Assembly: GCA_035548775.1 (NCBI GenBank)
Contig: DASZSI010000051.1
Coordinates: 1-14,317, forward strand
Source: UBA7672 sp035548775
GTDB lineage: Bacteria > Pseudomonadota > Alphaproteobacteria > Caulobacterales > Hyphomonadaceae
Direction: 5' to 3'
DNA length: 14,317 nucleotides
Shown: positions 5,656 to 12,316 of the stretch, piece by piece
How positions within the stretch are numbered: the first letter of the stretch is position 1
Layout: each line of letters begins with the position of its first letter
The notes under the pieces: generated by a model
Databases searched by the model: none
What the model saw: only the letters and a program-made list of their open reading frames with translations
What the model was told of the DNA's origin: nothing
Position numbers and translations under genes: made by a program

Positions 5656-6801
5656 ATGAACGAGTTCGATCCTGCGCGAGGCTTCGGCGTCTATATCCAC
5701 TGGCCGTACTGCACGCGCATCTGTCCTTATTGCGATTTCAACGTCTATGCAGCGAAGTCGCGCGACAACGCTCCGCTGGCGGATGCGATCGCAGCCGATC
5801 TCAAGGGTTGGCGCGATCGCACAGGCCCACGCAAGGTCGACACGGTCTACTTCGGCGGCGGCACGCCCTCGCTCATACGCACGGCGGATCTTGAGCGCAT
5901 GCTACGGCTGATCGATGATCTCTGGGGCTATTCCGGCCAACGCGATTTCACTCTCGAGGTCCACCCCGAAGACGGTCACCGGTTCAAGGACTTCAGGGCT
6001 TTCGGGATATCCCGCCTCTCTATTGGCGTGCAGTCCTTCGATGACTACCGCCTGCGTTTTCTCGGCCGGGCCCATACCGCCAAACAGGCGCGCGCGGCGA
6101 TCGAGGCCGCGCGAGCGGAATTCGCGTCGGTATCGATCGACCTCATCTACGCCACGCCGGGCCAGGCCAGGGATCAGTGGCGCGCCGAGCTGGCCGAGGC
6201 GATAAGCCGGGCGCCGCATCTTTCTCTTTACGAGCTTACGATCGAACCCGGCGCGGCCTTTGCGCGGTCGGTCGCGCGACGTGACTTTGCGCCCATGGAG
6301 GATGACGCAGCCGCTGATCTCTACGAAATGACCGAAGAGATGACCGACGCAAGTCGGTTTCGGGGTTATGAAATCTCGAACTATGCCTTCGGGTCCGAGT
6401 TCGAGTCCCGACACAACAGGATCTACTGGGAATCGGGCGATTGGGTTGGTGCGGGCCCCGGCGCGCACGGACGGATCACCGCGAATGGCGCAAGGCTCGC
6501 CATCGAAGCGGAGCCCGACGTCGCCGCCTACATGAGGAAGGTCAATTCCTCCGGCGTCGGCTGGCGCGGTTGGGAAGCGCTGGCGCCGTTGGCGCAGGCG
6601 CGCGAGCGCGTTGCGATGGGATTGCGTGTCGCTGAGGGTTTTCCCGTCGCTGACATCGGGTCGCTGGGATTTTCGCTGGACACGGGCAAGCTGCAACGGC
6701 TCGAAGCGCTCGGGCTCGTCATTGCAGCAGACGGACGCGTGGCGCTCACCCGCAAGGGCAGGTTGGTGGCGGACCGTATTGCCGCCGAGCTATCGCCGTA
6801 A
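5656..6801 (+). CDS. hemW: radical SAM heme chaperone HemW
   Basis: HemW is a HemN-like radical SAM protein that binds heme and is thought to deliver it to membrane respiratory enzymes. It is not the coproporphyrinogen dehydrogenase. At 381 residues it is of usual size. The [4Fe-4S] motif is C19-x3-C23-x2-C26 (YCTRICPYCDFN). The residue two after C26 is Phe, as in HemW, rather than the fourth Cys of true HemN. The SAM-binding YFGGGTPSL (65-73), LEVHPE (100-105), SIGVQSF (122-128) and DLIYATPGQ (162-170) follow. The C-terminal HemN-type domain includes YEISNYA and a winged-helix-like end (LEALGLVIAADGRVALTRKG). The start at 5656 matches the family, though its ribosome site is weak. It ends 3 bp from the stop of the convergent lipoprotein gene. 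Confidence 0.95.
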   Translation: MNEFDPARGFGVYIHWPYCTRICPYCDFNVYAAKSRDNAPLADAIAADLKGWRDRTGPRKVDTVYFGGGTPSLIRTADLERMLRLIDDLWGYSGQRDFTLEVHPEDGHRFKDFRAFGISRLSIGVQSFDDYRLRFLGRAHTAKQARAAIEAARAEFASVSIDLIYATPGQARDQWRAELAEAISRAPHLSLYELTIEPGAAFARSVARRDFAPMEDDAAADLYEMTEEMTDASRFRGYEISNYAFGSEFESRHNRIYWESGDWVGAGPGAHGRITANGARLAIEAEPDVAAYMRKVNSSGVGWRGWEALAPLAQARERVAMGLRVAEGFPVADIGSLGFSLDTGKLQRLEALGLVIAADGRVALTRKGRLVADRIAAELSP

Positions 6802-6804
6802 GAT

Positions 6805-8115
6805 CTACGAGCCGGGGCCGAAGGCCTTCAGCGGTGGGGACACAACTTTCGGGCCGCCTTCGCCGAGCTGCAGGACAGCAAGCGCACGTTCGGCGCTGCC
6901 GTCTGGCTGGAAACGGAACAGGCCGTTGACGCCAGCCCAACCTTGCGTCCGTTGGATCGTCGCGGCGTCCATGCGATCGGAACTGGCGACAGTGGCAGCC
7001 AGCGCGGCCGCGTCATATCCGTAGCTGGCGAATTGAGGCGCCGCCTCGCCAAAAAGCGCCTGATAACGCCGATCGAAATCCGCCTGTGCGGCCGGATCGG
7101 GGGCCGAGAATGCGCCGCCACGCAGCGCGGTCTCGCGCCATACATCGGGGTCGTTCCACAGGCTGGTGCCGATGAACTTCACCTGGCGGAGGTTGAGATC
7201 GACCACGTACGGCAGGAAGGAAGCTATGGAGCGCAGCTGCGTGCCGCTGTCGGGCAGCAGCACGGCTGTCTTGCCCGGCTCAGCGTCATTGGACTGCTTC
7301 ACGATGCGGCCAAGCCGCGTCGCAGCGGCCGTCGGCCGGCTATCTCCCGGCTCATAGTATTCGACGCTGATCACATCGACGCCGTGGGCGGCGGCTTCCT
7401 GGCGCAGCGCCTGTTCCATGGCGTGGCCCGGCGTGTCGGGTCCGAACATCGCAAAGTGCTTCACGCCCTGCTGCGTCGCCCAGTCGACGATGCGCTTCAC
7501 CTCTGCCTGCGGCGTCAGCGAGACGAGATAGGCGCCCTGGCCCGCGGCCGAAATGTCGTTTGAAAAGGCGAGCACCGGGGCGTGAACCTCCGCCGCTCTT
7601 CCGGCGACGGGCGCTACTTGCTGCGAGAACAGGGGGCCGATCACCGCGACCGCGCCATCCTTCACGGCTTGCTCGGCGACGCGGGCGGTCTGGCCCGGAT
7701 CGCTTGAGCTTGCGTCGCGCGGCATCAACACCACGTCGCGGGCGCCGATCTCGAACAGCGCCATCTGGATCGAATTATAGAGACCGCGCGTGATCTTCTG
7801 CACATTTGGGCTGGTCGACGAGAAGGGCAGCAGAACGGCGATGCGCTTCACATTGCCTTGCTCGTTCCTCGGGATGTGGCGCGGCATGTAGGCGTTGCGG
7901 CTCTCGGCGTAACGGTCCGATACGGGCTGCGACGGAAGCGGTTCGGCGGGCCGCTGAGGGCGGGTTGGATCGGGCCGCGTAATTCCGCTATAGGCGGGTC
8001 CGGTCGGCCGCGCGGGACCGTCGACGCATCCGGCAAGCGCACCCAGCGCAAGGATGGAAATCGCGGCCAGCGAACGAGAGGAGAGCGGCCTGCGGGCTCG
8101 AGGTTCAGATGGCAT
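6805..8115 (-). CDS. LpoA-like lipoprotein, penicillin-binding-protein activator family
   Basis: This is a 436-residue lipoprotein. A basic N-terminus and hydrophobic stretch end in the lipobox LAGC, with lipidated C30. A Pro-rich tether (31-85) follows, then a type I periplasmic-binding fold (about 89-430): KRIAVLLPFSS, GLYNSIQMALFEIG and AVIGPLFSQQVAPVAGRA are the family landmarks. E. coli LpoA, which activates PBP1a from the outer membrane, also has an N-terminal TPR-like domain that is absent here; this shorter form is usual in alphaproteobacteria. A role in activating a peptidoglycan synthase is therefore inferred from family and synteny. The start at 8115 has a near-perfect AGGAGGGG 6 nt upstream. 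It is divergent from rsmI with 7 bp of coding overlap, the same orientation as E. coli yraM/yraL. Confidence 0.88.
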   Translation of the reverse strand: MPSEPRARRPLSSRSLAAISILALGALAGCVDGPARPTGPAYSGITRPDPTRPQRPAEPLPSQPVSDRYAESRNAYMPRHIPRNEQGNVKRIAVLLPFSSTSPNVQKITRGLYNSIQMALFEIGARDVVLMPRDASSSDPGQTARVAEQAVKDGAVAVIGPLFSQQVAPVAGRAAEVHAPVLAFSNDISAAGQGAYLVSLTPQAEVKRIVDWATQQGVKHFAMFGPDTPGHAMEQALRQEAAAHGVDVISVEYYEPGDSRPTAAATRLGRIVKQSNDAEPGKTAVLLPDSGTQLRSIASFLPYVVDLNLRQVKFIGTSLWNDPDVWRETALRGGAFSAPDPAAQADFDRRYQALFGEAAPQFASYGYDAAALAATVASSDRMDAATIQRTQGWAGVNGLFRFQPDGSAERALAVLQLGEGGPKVVSPPLKAFGPGS

Positions 8116-8129
8116 GCGCGACCCCTCCT
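8100..8129. promoter_or_regulatory. face-to-face translation starts of rsmI and the LpoA-like gene
   Basis: The rsmI ATG is at 8109-8111 and the lipoprotein ATG is the complement of 8113-8115. The two share the 7 bp ATGGCAT. The rsmI ribosome site GAGG (8100-8103) is 5 nt from its ATG and lies inside the lipoprotein gene. The lipoprotein site AGGAGGGG (complement of 8122-8129) is 6 nt from its ATG and lies inside rsmI. No ATG, GTG or TTG follows in the rsmI frame before the conserved domain, so the overlap is real unless a CTG is used. Confidence 0.7.
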
Positions 8130-9086
8130 GAGGATGCGGCTTCAGACCCGGCCCTGACCGAAGCAGATGCTACGGGCGGGGACATTGCCCCACAAGCAGC
8201 CGAAACGGTTACGCGACTGTTCAGGACAGATCCTGATCTTGCGTCCGGGCTCTACGTTGTTTCGACTCCCATAGGCAACCTTCGCGACATCACGCTCCGG
8301 GCGCTCGATATTCTGGCCTCCGTCGACCTGATCTGCGCCGAGGACACGCGGGTGGCGGGAAAGCTCCTCTCGGCTTTCGGACTCTCCGCTAGACTGCGGC
8401 CTTATCATGACCACAACGGCGCACAGGCGAGGCCCGGCCTCATTAAGGAATTGGAAACCGGCGCCCGTATCGCGCTGATTTCAGACGCTGGAACGCCTCT
8501 GGTGTCCGATCCCGGCTACAAGCTGGTGCGCGAGGCGGCGGAAAAGGGCATCCGGGTTTTTGCGATCCCTGGCGCGTCCGCGCCGCTGGCGGCGCTGGCC
8601 TCATCCGGCCTGCCAAGCGACCGGTTCATGTTTGCGGGATTCCCGCCGCCGCGTTCGTCCGCCCGCAAGCGTTTCCTCACCGGAATGAAGTCCGCCGGCG
8701 CCACGCTCATCTTTTTTGAAGGCCCCTCGCGGCTCGCCGCGAGTCTTGCCGACATGACGGAGGTGTTCGGCAATCGCAGCGCCGCGGTCGCACGCGAGCT
8801 CACCAAGAAATTTGAGGAAGTGCGGAGAGGTTCTCTGTCCGAACTCGCTGCGCACTATGAGAACGAAGGTCCGCCGCGGGGCGAGCTTGTTGTCCTGGTT
8901 GCGCCGGATGATGGTGAAGCCCCTGCGGATGACAACGCGCTTGATACCGCAATCCTTGCTGCTGATTCCTCGCGGCCGCTGAAGGAAGTGGCGGCGGAGA
9001 TTGCCGAGGCCCTCGGCCTCAAGCGTCGGGATGTCTACGAGCGCGCGCTCGAGCTGCGCGAAGATGCGGACGAAGATGGCGACTAG
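8109..9086 (+). CDS. rsmI: 16S rRNA (cytidine1402-2'-O)-methyltransferase
   Basis: RsmI uses S-adenosylmethionine to 2'-O-methylate C1402 of 16S rRNA in the ribosomal P-site region. The tetrapyrrole-methylase fold is clear: LYVVSTPIGNLRDITLRAL (48-66), CAEDTRVAGKLL, a RPYHDHN stretch, ALISDAGTPLVSDPGYKLV, AIPGASAPLAALASSGLPSDRFMFAGF and FFEGPSRL. A C-terminal helical tail ends in KRRDVYERAL. The 325 residues include about 45 before the conserved domain, acidic and low in complexity, against roughly a dozen in E. coli. The ATG at 8109 has GAGG 5 nt upstream and is the only standard start available. Its last 11 nt overlap yraN, so the two are probably translationally coupled. Confidence 0.95.
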   Translation: MACATPPEDAASDPALTEADATGGDIAPQAAETVTRLFRTDPDLASGLYVVSTPIGNLRDITLRALDILASVDLICAEDTRVAGKLLSAFGLSARLRPYHDHNGAQARPGLIKELETGARIALISDAGTPLVSDPGYKLVREAAEKGIRVFAIPGASAPLAALASSGLPSDRFMFAGFPPPRSSARKRFLTGMKSAGATLIFFEGPSRLAASLADMTEVFGNRSAAVARELTKKFEEVRRGSLSELAAHYENEGPPRGELVVLVAPDDGEAPADDNALDTAILAADSSRPLKEVAAEIAEALGLKRRDVYERALELREDADEDGD

Positions 9087-9453
9087 CTTCACCCGGCAAC
9101 GCCAGCGGCGTGAACGTGGCGGCCGCCAGGCGGAGACGGCCGCCGCGCTGTGGCTCCAGCTCAAGGGATATCGCATTCTCGAGCGCCGCGCCCGCACGCC
9201 GGCTTGTGAGATCGACCTTGTCGCCGTGCGAGGACGGTCCCTGATTTTCATCGAGGTGAAAGCCCGCCGCACCGAGGCTGCCGCCATCGAAGCGGTGACG
9301 CCGCAGCTGCGCCGCAGGCTTGAGGATGCGGCCCGGCAGTGGGTCTCGCTCAGGCGCGGCCTCGAGGGCCATCTCTGGCGCTTTGACATTGTCGCCATGG
9401 CGCCGGGCCGCTTGCCGCGGCATATCCGCGACGCCTGGCGGGCGGAAAACTGA
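9076..9453 (+). CDS. yraN: YraN family (UPF0102) endonuclease-like protein
   Basis: This 125-residue protein has a PD-(D/E)XK-type fold. The core is G16-x3-E20 (RGGRQAETAAALWLQLKGYRIL), then E45-I46-D47 in ACEIDLVAV, then F58-I59-E60-V61-K62 in LIFIEVKARR. This D47...E60-x-K62 arrangement is the nuclease-like metal-binding motif of the family, which resembles Holliday-junction resolvases. The cellular role is not established. I chose the ATG at 9076 because it begins MATSFTRQRQRRERGG, a normal YraN N-terminus, and overlaps the rsmI stop by 11 nt. The frame stays open upstream, but the extra residues would lie wholly within rsmI. Placement next to rsmI is conserved in E. coli and many proteobacteria. 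Confidence 0.93.
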   Translation: MATSFTRQRQRRERGGRQAETAAALWLQLKGYRILERRARTPACEIDLVAVRGRSLIFIEVKARRTEAAAIEAVTPQLRRRLEDAARQWVSLRRGLEGHLWRFDIVAMAPGRLPRHIRDAWRAEN

Positions 9454-9592
9454 GGACCTCAAGGCAGTCGAAGTTCAGGCCTTGTTCACCCGCCCTGCAA
9501 TAGCGGTTTTTGCCCGAAATTCGCCGTATGCGGTTCCTAGCACCGCGTCAGGTCGCTAAGACGAACCGGGTGGACGGAGCTGGAAGGAAGTC

Positions 9593-10372
9593 ATGATCGC
9601 GCGCGTCCTCGCTGTTTTACTTGCGGCTTCGTCTCTTAGCGGCTGCCTCATCCTCGAGGACAAGACGCTGGGCGAAAGCTTCGACGACACCACGACCTCC
9701 ACCGAGATCAAGACGCGCCTGTTCGGCGCCGGCGGCTTCAGCCATTTCGGAGAAGTCGACGTTCAGGTGGTCGATCGGTTTGTCTTGTTGTCGGGCCGAG
9801 TGCCGTCTGAAGCCGACAAGGTTGAGGCCGAGCGTATCACCTGGGGGGTGAAGTCTGTCGACGAGGTCGCCAACGAACTGGTGATCACCAGCGGTGATTT
9901 TGGGCGGGGCGTCAACGACAACTGGATCATCGGCCAGATCAAGACCGGCCTGATCGCCAACAGCAAGGTCACAGGGGTCAACTACATCGTCCGCGCCTTC
10001 GATGGCGTGGTCTATCTGCTGGGAGTTGCAAGATCTGAAGACGAGCTGCGCGACGCCGCGGAGACGGCGGCCAAGGTGAAGGGCGTCAAGAAGGTCGTCT
10101 CCTATGTGAAGATCCGGCAAAAGGGCCAGCCTTCGGCGGACCTGCAAGCGGCCGATGCGTCCCAACCTGCGGCTGCTGCGCCGGCTTCGTCCGCGCCGAT
10201 CAACATAGCGCCTTCGGCCGACGCCGCGCCGATCGTGCCGCCGGACAAGCCCCCGACGACGCGTGCACAGTATGGCGACCCCTACGCGCCCGGCGCGGCG
10301 CCGCCTCCGGGCGCGAAAAACAACAGCGGCGGCCTGCAGAGCGCGCCGCTGCCGCCGGCCAGGTCGCAATAA
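9593..10372 (+). CDS. BON-domain outer-membrane lipoprotein, DolP (YraP)-like
   Basis: This is a 259-residue lipoprotein. The signal peptide ends in the lipobox LSGC, with lipidated C18 followed by Leu, so Lol sorting to the outer membrane is expected. Two BON domains follow, about 33-99 (TEIKTRLF ... VDVQVVDRFVLLSGRV ... VDEVANEL) and 108-176 (IGQIKTGLIA ... VRAFDGVVYLLGVA ... VKKVVSYVKI). This is the DolP layout; E. coli DolP binds anionic lipids and supports outer-membrane integrity. Residues 177-259 form a disordered Ala/Pro-rich tail that E. coli DolP (about 190 residues) lacks. GGAAGGAAG just upstream of the ATG is a strong ribosome site. The gene is 139 bp after yraN, in the yraN-yraP order of E. 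coli, with the intervening diaA absent. Confidence 0.9.
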   Translation: MIARVLAVLLAASSLSGCLILEDKTLGESFDDTTTSTEIKTRLFGAGGFSHFGEVDVQVVDRFVLLSGRVPSEADKVEAERITWGVKSVDEVANELVITSGDFGRGVNDNWIIGQIKTGLIANSKVTGVNYIVRAFDGVVYLLGVARSEDELRDAAETAAKVKGVKKVVSYVKIRQKGQPSADLQAADASQPAAAAPASSAPINIAPSADAAPIVPPDKPPTTRAQYGDPYAPGAAPPPGAKNNSGGLQSAPLPPARSQ

Positions 10373-10448
10373 GTTTTCCTCCAGGCTCAGCACGATTGCG
10401 CATTGGGGCAGGGCGACCTAGGTAGAACGGGTCCCGCCGGAGCCCTTC

Positions 10449-11393
10449 ATGTCCCTGCGCATCGCCGTCCAGATGGACCCGCTGGAAGCGGTCAATCCCG
10501 CCGGCGACACCACGTTCATGATGATCGAGGAAGCGCAGGCGCGCGGCCATCGCGTGATGGTCTATGGCGTTGGCGATCTCTTCTACGACGCGGGCAAGGT
10601 CGGCGCGCGCGCACGCGCCGCGAAGGTTTTTCCGGGCCGCACGCCGCATGCCGAATTCGAGCCGCCTGTGACGCTTGATCTGCGCAAGGACGCTGACGTG
10701 GTGCTGATGCGCCAGGATCCGCCATTCCACATGGGATATATAACGGCGGCTCACCTCCTGGAGCTGATTCAACCCGATGTCCTGGTGGTGAACGATCCGG
10801 CCGGCGTGCGCGGCGCGCCGGAAAAAGTCCTGCCGCTGATGTTCCCCAAGTTGCAGCCGCCCACGCTGATCACCCGCGACGTCCGCGTGGTGCGCGAGTT
10901 TCGCGAGCGACACGGCGACATTGTCCTCAAGCCACTCTACGGCCACGGCGGGGCAGGGGTGCTCAAGATCGCGCGCGACGACGGCAACCTGGAAGCCGTT
11001 GTTGGCTTGTTCGCCCAGATGTGGCCGGAGCCCTTCATCGCCCAGGCCTTCCTTCCGGCGGTAAGCGAAGGGGACAAGCGCATCATGCTGGTCGATGGTG
11101 AACTGGTTGGCGGCATCAATCGGCGCCCTCCGGCGGGCGCGATCCGATCCAACCTCGTAGTCGGCGGAAAGGCCGAGGCGACGGAACTCTCTCCCCGGGA
11201 AAAGGAAATCTGCGCGACAATCGGCCCGGAATTGAAAAAGCGCGGTCTCATGTTCGTTGGTATCGACGTGATCGGCGGCATGATGACCGAGATCAACGTC
11301 ACCTCGCCCACAGGCGCGCGGGCCCTCAAGGCTCTCTCCGGGGTCGATGCAGTCGCACGCATGTGGGACGTGATCGAAAAAAAGATCCGATAG
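10449..11393 (+). CDS. gshB: glutathione synthetase
   Basis: GshB joins gamma-glutamylcysteine to glycine with ATP to make glutathione in the cytoplasm. The protein has 314 residues, typical for the bacterial ATP-grasp enzyme. Signature stretches are the N-terminal RIAVQMDPLEAVNPAGDTT, MRQDPPFHMGYITAAHLLE (87-105), VVNDPAGVRGAPEK, DIVLKPLYGHGGAGV (157-171), the metal/ATP region GDKRIMLVDGELVGGINR (208-225), RSNLVVGGKA (233-242), GIDVIG and EINVTSPTG (281-289). All look intact. GGAG lies 6 nt before the ATG. The gene follows the BON lipoprotein by 76 bp and is followed after only 10 bp by a GFA-family gene. No gshA is in the window. Confidence 0.97.
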   Translation: MSLRIAVQMDPLEAVNPAGDTTFMMIEEAQARGHRVMVYGVGDLFYDAGKVGARARAAKVFPGRTPHAEFEPPVTLDLRKDADVVLMRQDPPFHMGYITAAHLLELIQPDVLVVNDPAGVRGAPEKVLPLMFPKLQPPTLITRDVRVVREFRERHGDIVLKPLYGHGGAGVLKIARDDGNLEAVVGLFAQMWPEPFIAQAFLPAVSEGDKRIMLVDGELVGGINRRPPAGAIRSNLVVGGKAEATELSPREKEICATIGPELKKRGLMFVGIDVIGGMMTEINVTSPTGARALKALSGVDAVARMWDVIEKKIR

Positions 11394-11403
11394 GAGCGCC
11401 GTC

Positions 11404-11814
11404 GTGAAACTTGAAGGCGGATGTTATTGCGGCGCGGTGCGTTATGTGGCGGAAGGCGAACCACAGCTGCGCGCCCAGTGCCATTGTCGGCCCTGCCAAT
11501 ATATCGCCGGCGGCGGCCCGAACTTCTTCCTGCTCATGCCCCCGACTGGCTTCCGTTACACCCAGGGAACACCAAAGCAGTTTCGCCGCAGCGATCTCGA
11601 TAACGCCGTGACACGGGAATTCTGCGAGGCTTGCGGCACGCATCTCATTACCCGTCGGCCCGGGCTCGATTTCATTATTCTGAAGGTTGGCACGCTGGAT
11701 CAGCCTGAGCTTTTCGGCGCGCCGCAGATGGCGATTTACACGATCGAGAAGCAGCCTTTCCACGTCTTCGCAGAAGGACTGCCGCGGTTCGAAAACCTGC
11801 CGCCCCGCCGCTAG
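11404..11814 (+). CDS. GFA-family zinc protein (glutathione-dependent formaldehyde-activating/CENP-V fold)
   Basis: This 136-residue protein starts with GTG. AGGAG at 11392-11396, overlapping the gshB stop codon, is 7 nt upstream and decides the start. Seven conserved cysteines are present: C7 and C9 in GGCYCGAVRY, C26, C28 and C31 in CHCRPCQ, and C74 and C77 in FCEACGTHL. Together these form the structural and catalytic zinc sites of the fold. The family is named for Gfa of Paracoccus denitrificans, linked to S-hydroxymethylglutathione formation. Members are diverse, and the substrate of this one cannot be told. The 10-bp spacing from gshB suggests co-translation and a glutathione-linked role. 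No formaldehyde dehydrogenase gene lies beside it, so a direct role in formaldehyde detoxification is not shown. Confidence 0.92.
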   Translation: MKLEGGCYCGAVRYVAEGEPQLRAQCHCRPCQYIAGGGPNFFLLMPPTGFRYTQGTPKQFRRSDLDNAVTREFCEACGTHLITRRPGLDFIILKVGTLDQPELFGAPQMAIYTIEKQPFHVFAEGLPRFENLPPRR

Positions 11815-11932
11815 CCGTCGCGATTGCTTAACGCCGCTGCTTGTTGGGGTAACCTAATCCGGAAAATCAGCACTGGCCGCGAATCCCAGCAGTTCGGCTG
11901 GAACCAGTCGCAGGGAACTGCGTTCGCCGACT

Positions 11933-11955
11933 CGGACGCTTTTGAATCGCGTCCG
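11933..11955 (+). other. 7-bp hairpin in the leader of the 66-codon gene
   Basis: CGGACGC (11933-11939) and GCGTCCG (11949-11955) pair perfectly around a 9-nt A/T-rich loop. The hairpin sits 119 bp after the GFA stop and 15 nt before the ribosome site of the following small gene. There is no U-tract on the plus strand. A second, looser pairing (CAGTTC at 11890-11895 with GAACTG at 11915-11920) lies just upstream, so the leader may be structured. Function is unknown. Confidence 0.4.
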
Positions 11956-11983
11956 CGTAAAGTGTGCTCGGGAGAACGGGGTC

Positions 11984-12184
11984 GTGCCCAACAAGCAAAA
12001 GCGGGAGCCTCGGAAGCCGCAGACGGCGCATCCAGGGTTTCGCGAATCCTTCGAGGCCGTGGCCGCAAACGCGCGGGACGTGCTGCGCGAACGCGGCCTA
12101 AGCGATGATCAGATCGATGCGGAACTGAGTCGCGCCCATCGTGATCCGGGCCTCGGCGCAGAAGCCGTGGGCCAGGGCGACTAA
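11984..12184 (+). CDS. small hypothetical protein
   Basis: I do not recognise this family. The 66-residue product starts with GTG at 11984, with GGAG 9 nt upstream. Its Lys/Arg/Pro-rich N-terminus (PNKQKREPRKPQTAH) leads into an amphipathic helical stretch, GFRESFEAVAANARDVLRERGLSDDQIDAELSRAH, and it ends VGQGD. Third codon positions are mostly G or C, as in neighbouring genes, which supports real coding. An in-frame TTG at 11942 would add 14 residues but has no clear ribosome site and lies within the leader hairpin. The basic tail plus short helix might bind nucleic acid or a partner protein, but this is a guess. It lies between the GFA gene and comM on the same strand. Confidence 0.6.
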   Translation: MPNKQKREPRKPQTAHPGFRESFEAVAANARDVLRERGLSDDQIDAELSRAHRDPGLGAEAVGQGD

Positions 12185-12278
12185 CGAGCCGCCGCAAGCG
12201 ACTCACAGCAAATTGCCCAGCGGCGGAAATTGCGTTCTTGATATGTTCCAAGAGCTGTGATTGGCTGCCTGCAGTTGG

Positions 12279-12310
12279 GTTCCAGAAGTTGGGAACGGCC
12301 GAAAGGGCCG
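12279..12310 (+). other. two adjacent inverted repeats in front of comM
   Basis: GTTCC (12279-12283) pairs with GGAAC (12292-12296) across 8 nt. Directly after it, CGGCC (12296-12300) pairs with GGCCG (12306-12310) around GAAAG. The second stem ends 6 nt before the comM ATG and contains its likely ribosome site (AAAGGG), so it could mask initiation. The stems are short (5 bp each) and share one base. Confidence 0.35.
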
Positions 12311-12316
12311 GGGCGC

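Noticed and set aside
6391..6412. tRNA T-arm-like stretch (GAGTTCGAGTCCCGAC)
   Set aside because: It lies inside hemW, encodes conserved-looking residues (SEFESRHNR), and no acceptor or anticodon stem surrounds it.
6790..6830. Bidirectional terminator between hemW and the LpoA-like gene
   Set aside because: The stops are only 3 bp apart, and I see no stem followed by a T-run on either strand, only a short GGCC/GGCC pairing within the lipoprotein coding sequence.
11824..12108. 94-codon plus-strand frame overlapping the small hypothetical gene
   Set aside because: It would cross the leader hairpin, lacks a good ribosome site, and its end is an Arg-rich shadow of the better-supported GTG-started frame.
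12292..12316. GGAAC as a general-stress sigma factor (EcfG-type) -35
   Set aside because: No GTT-containing -10 lies 16-17 bp downstream, and the bases are better explained as an arm of the dyad next to the comM start.
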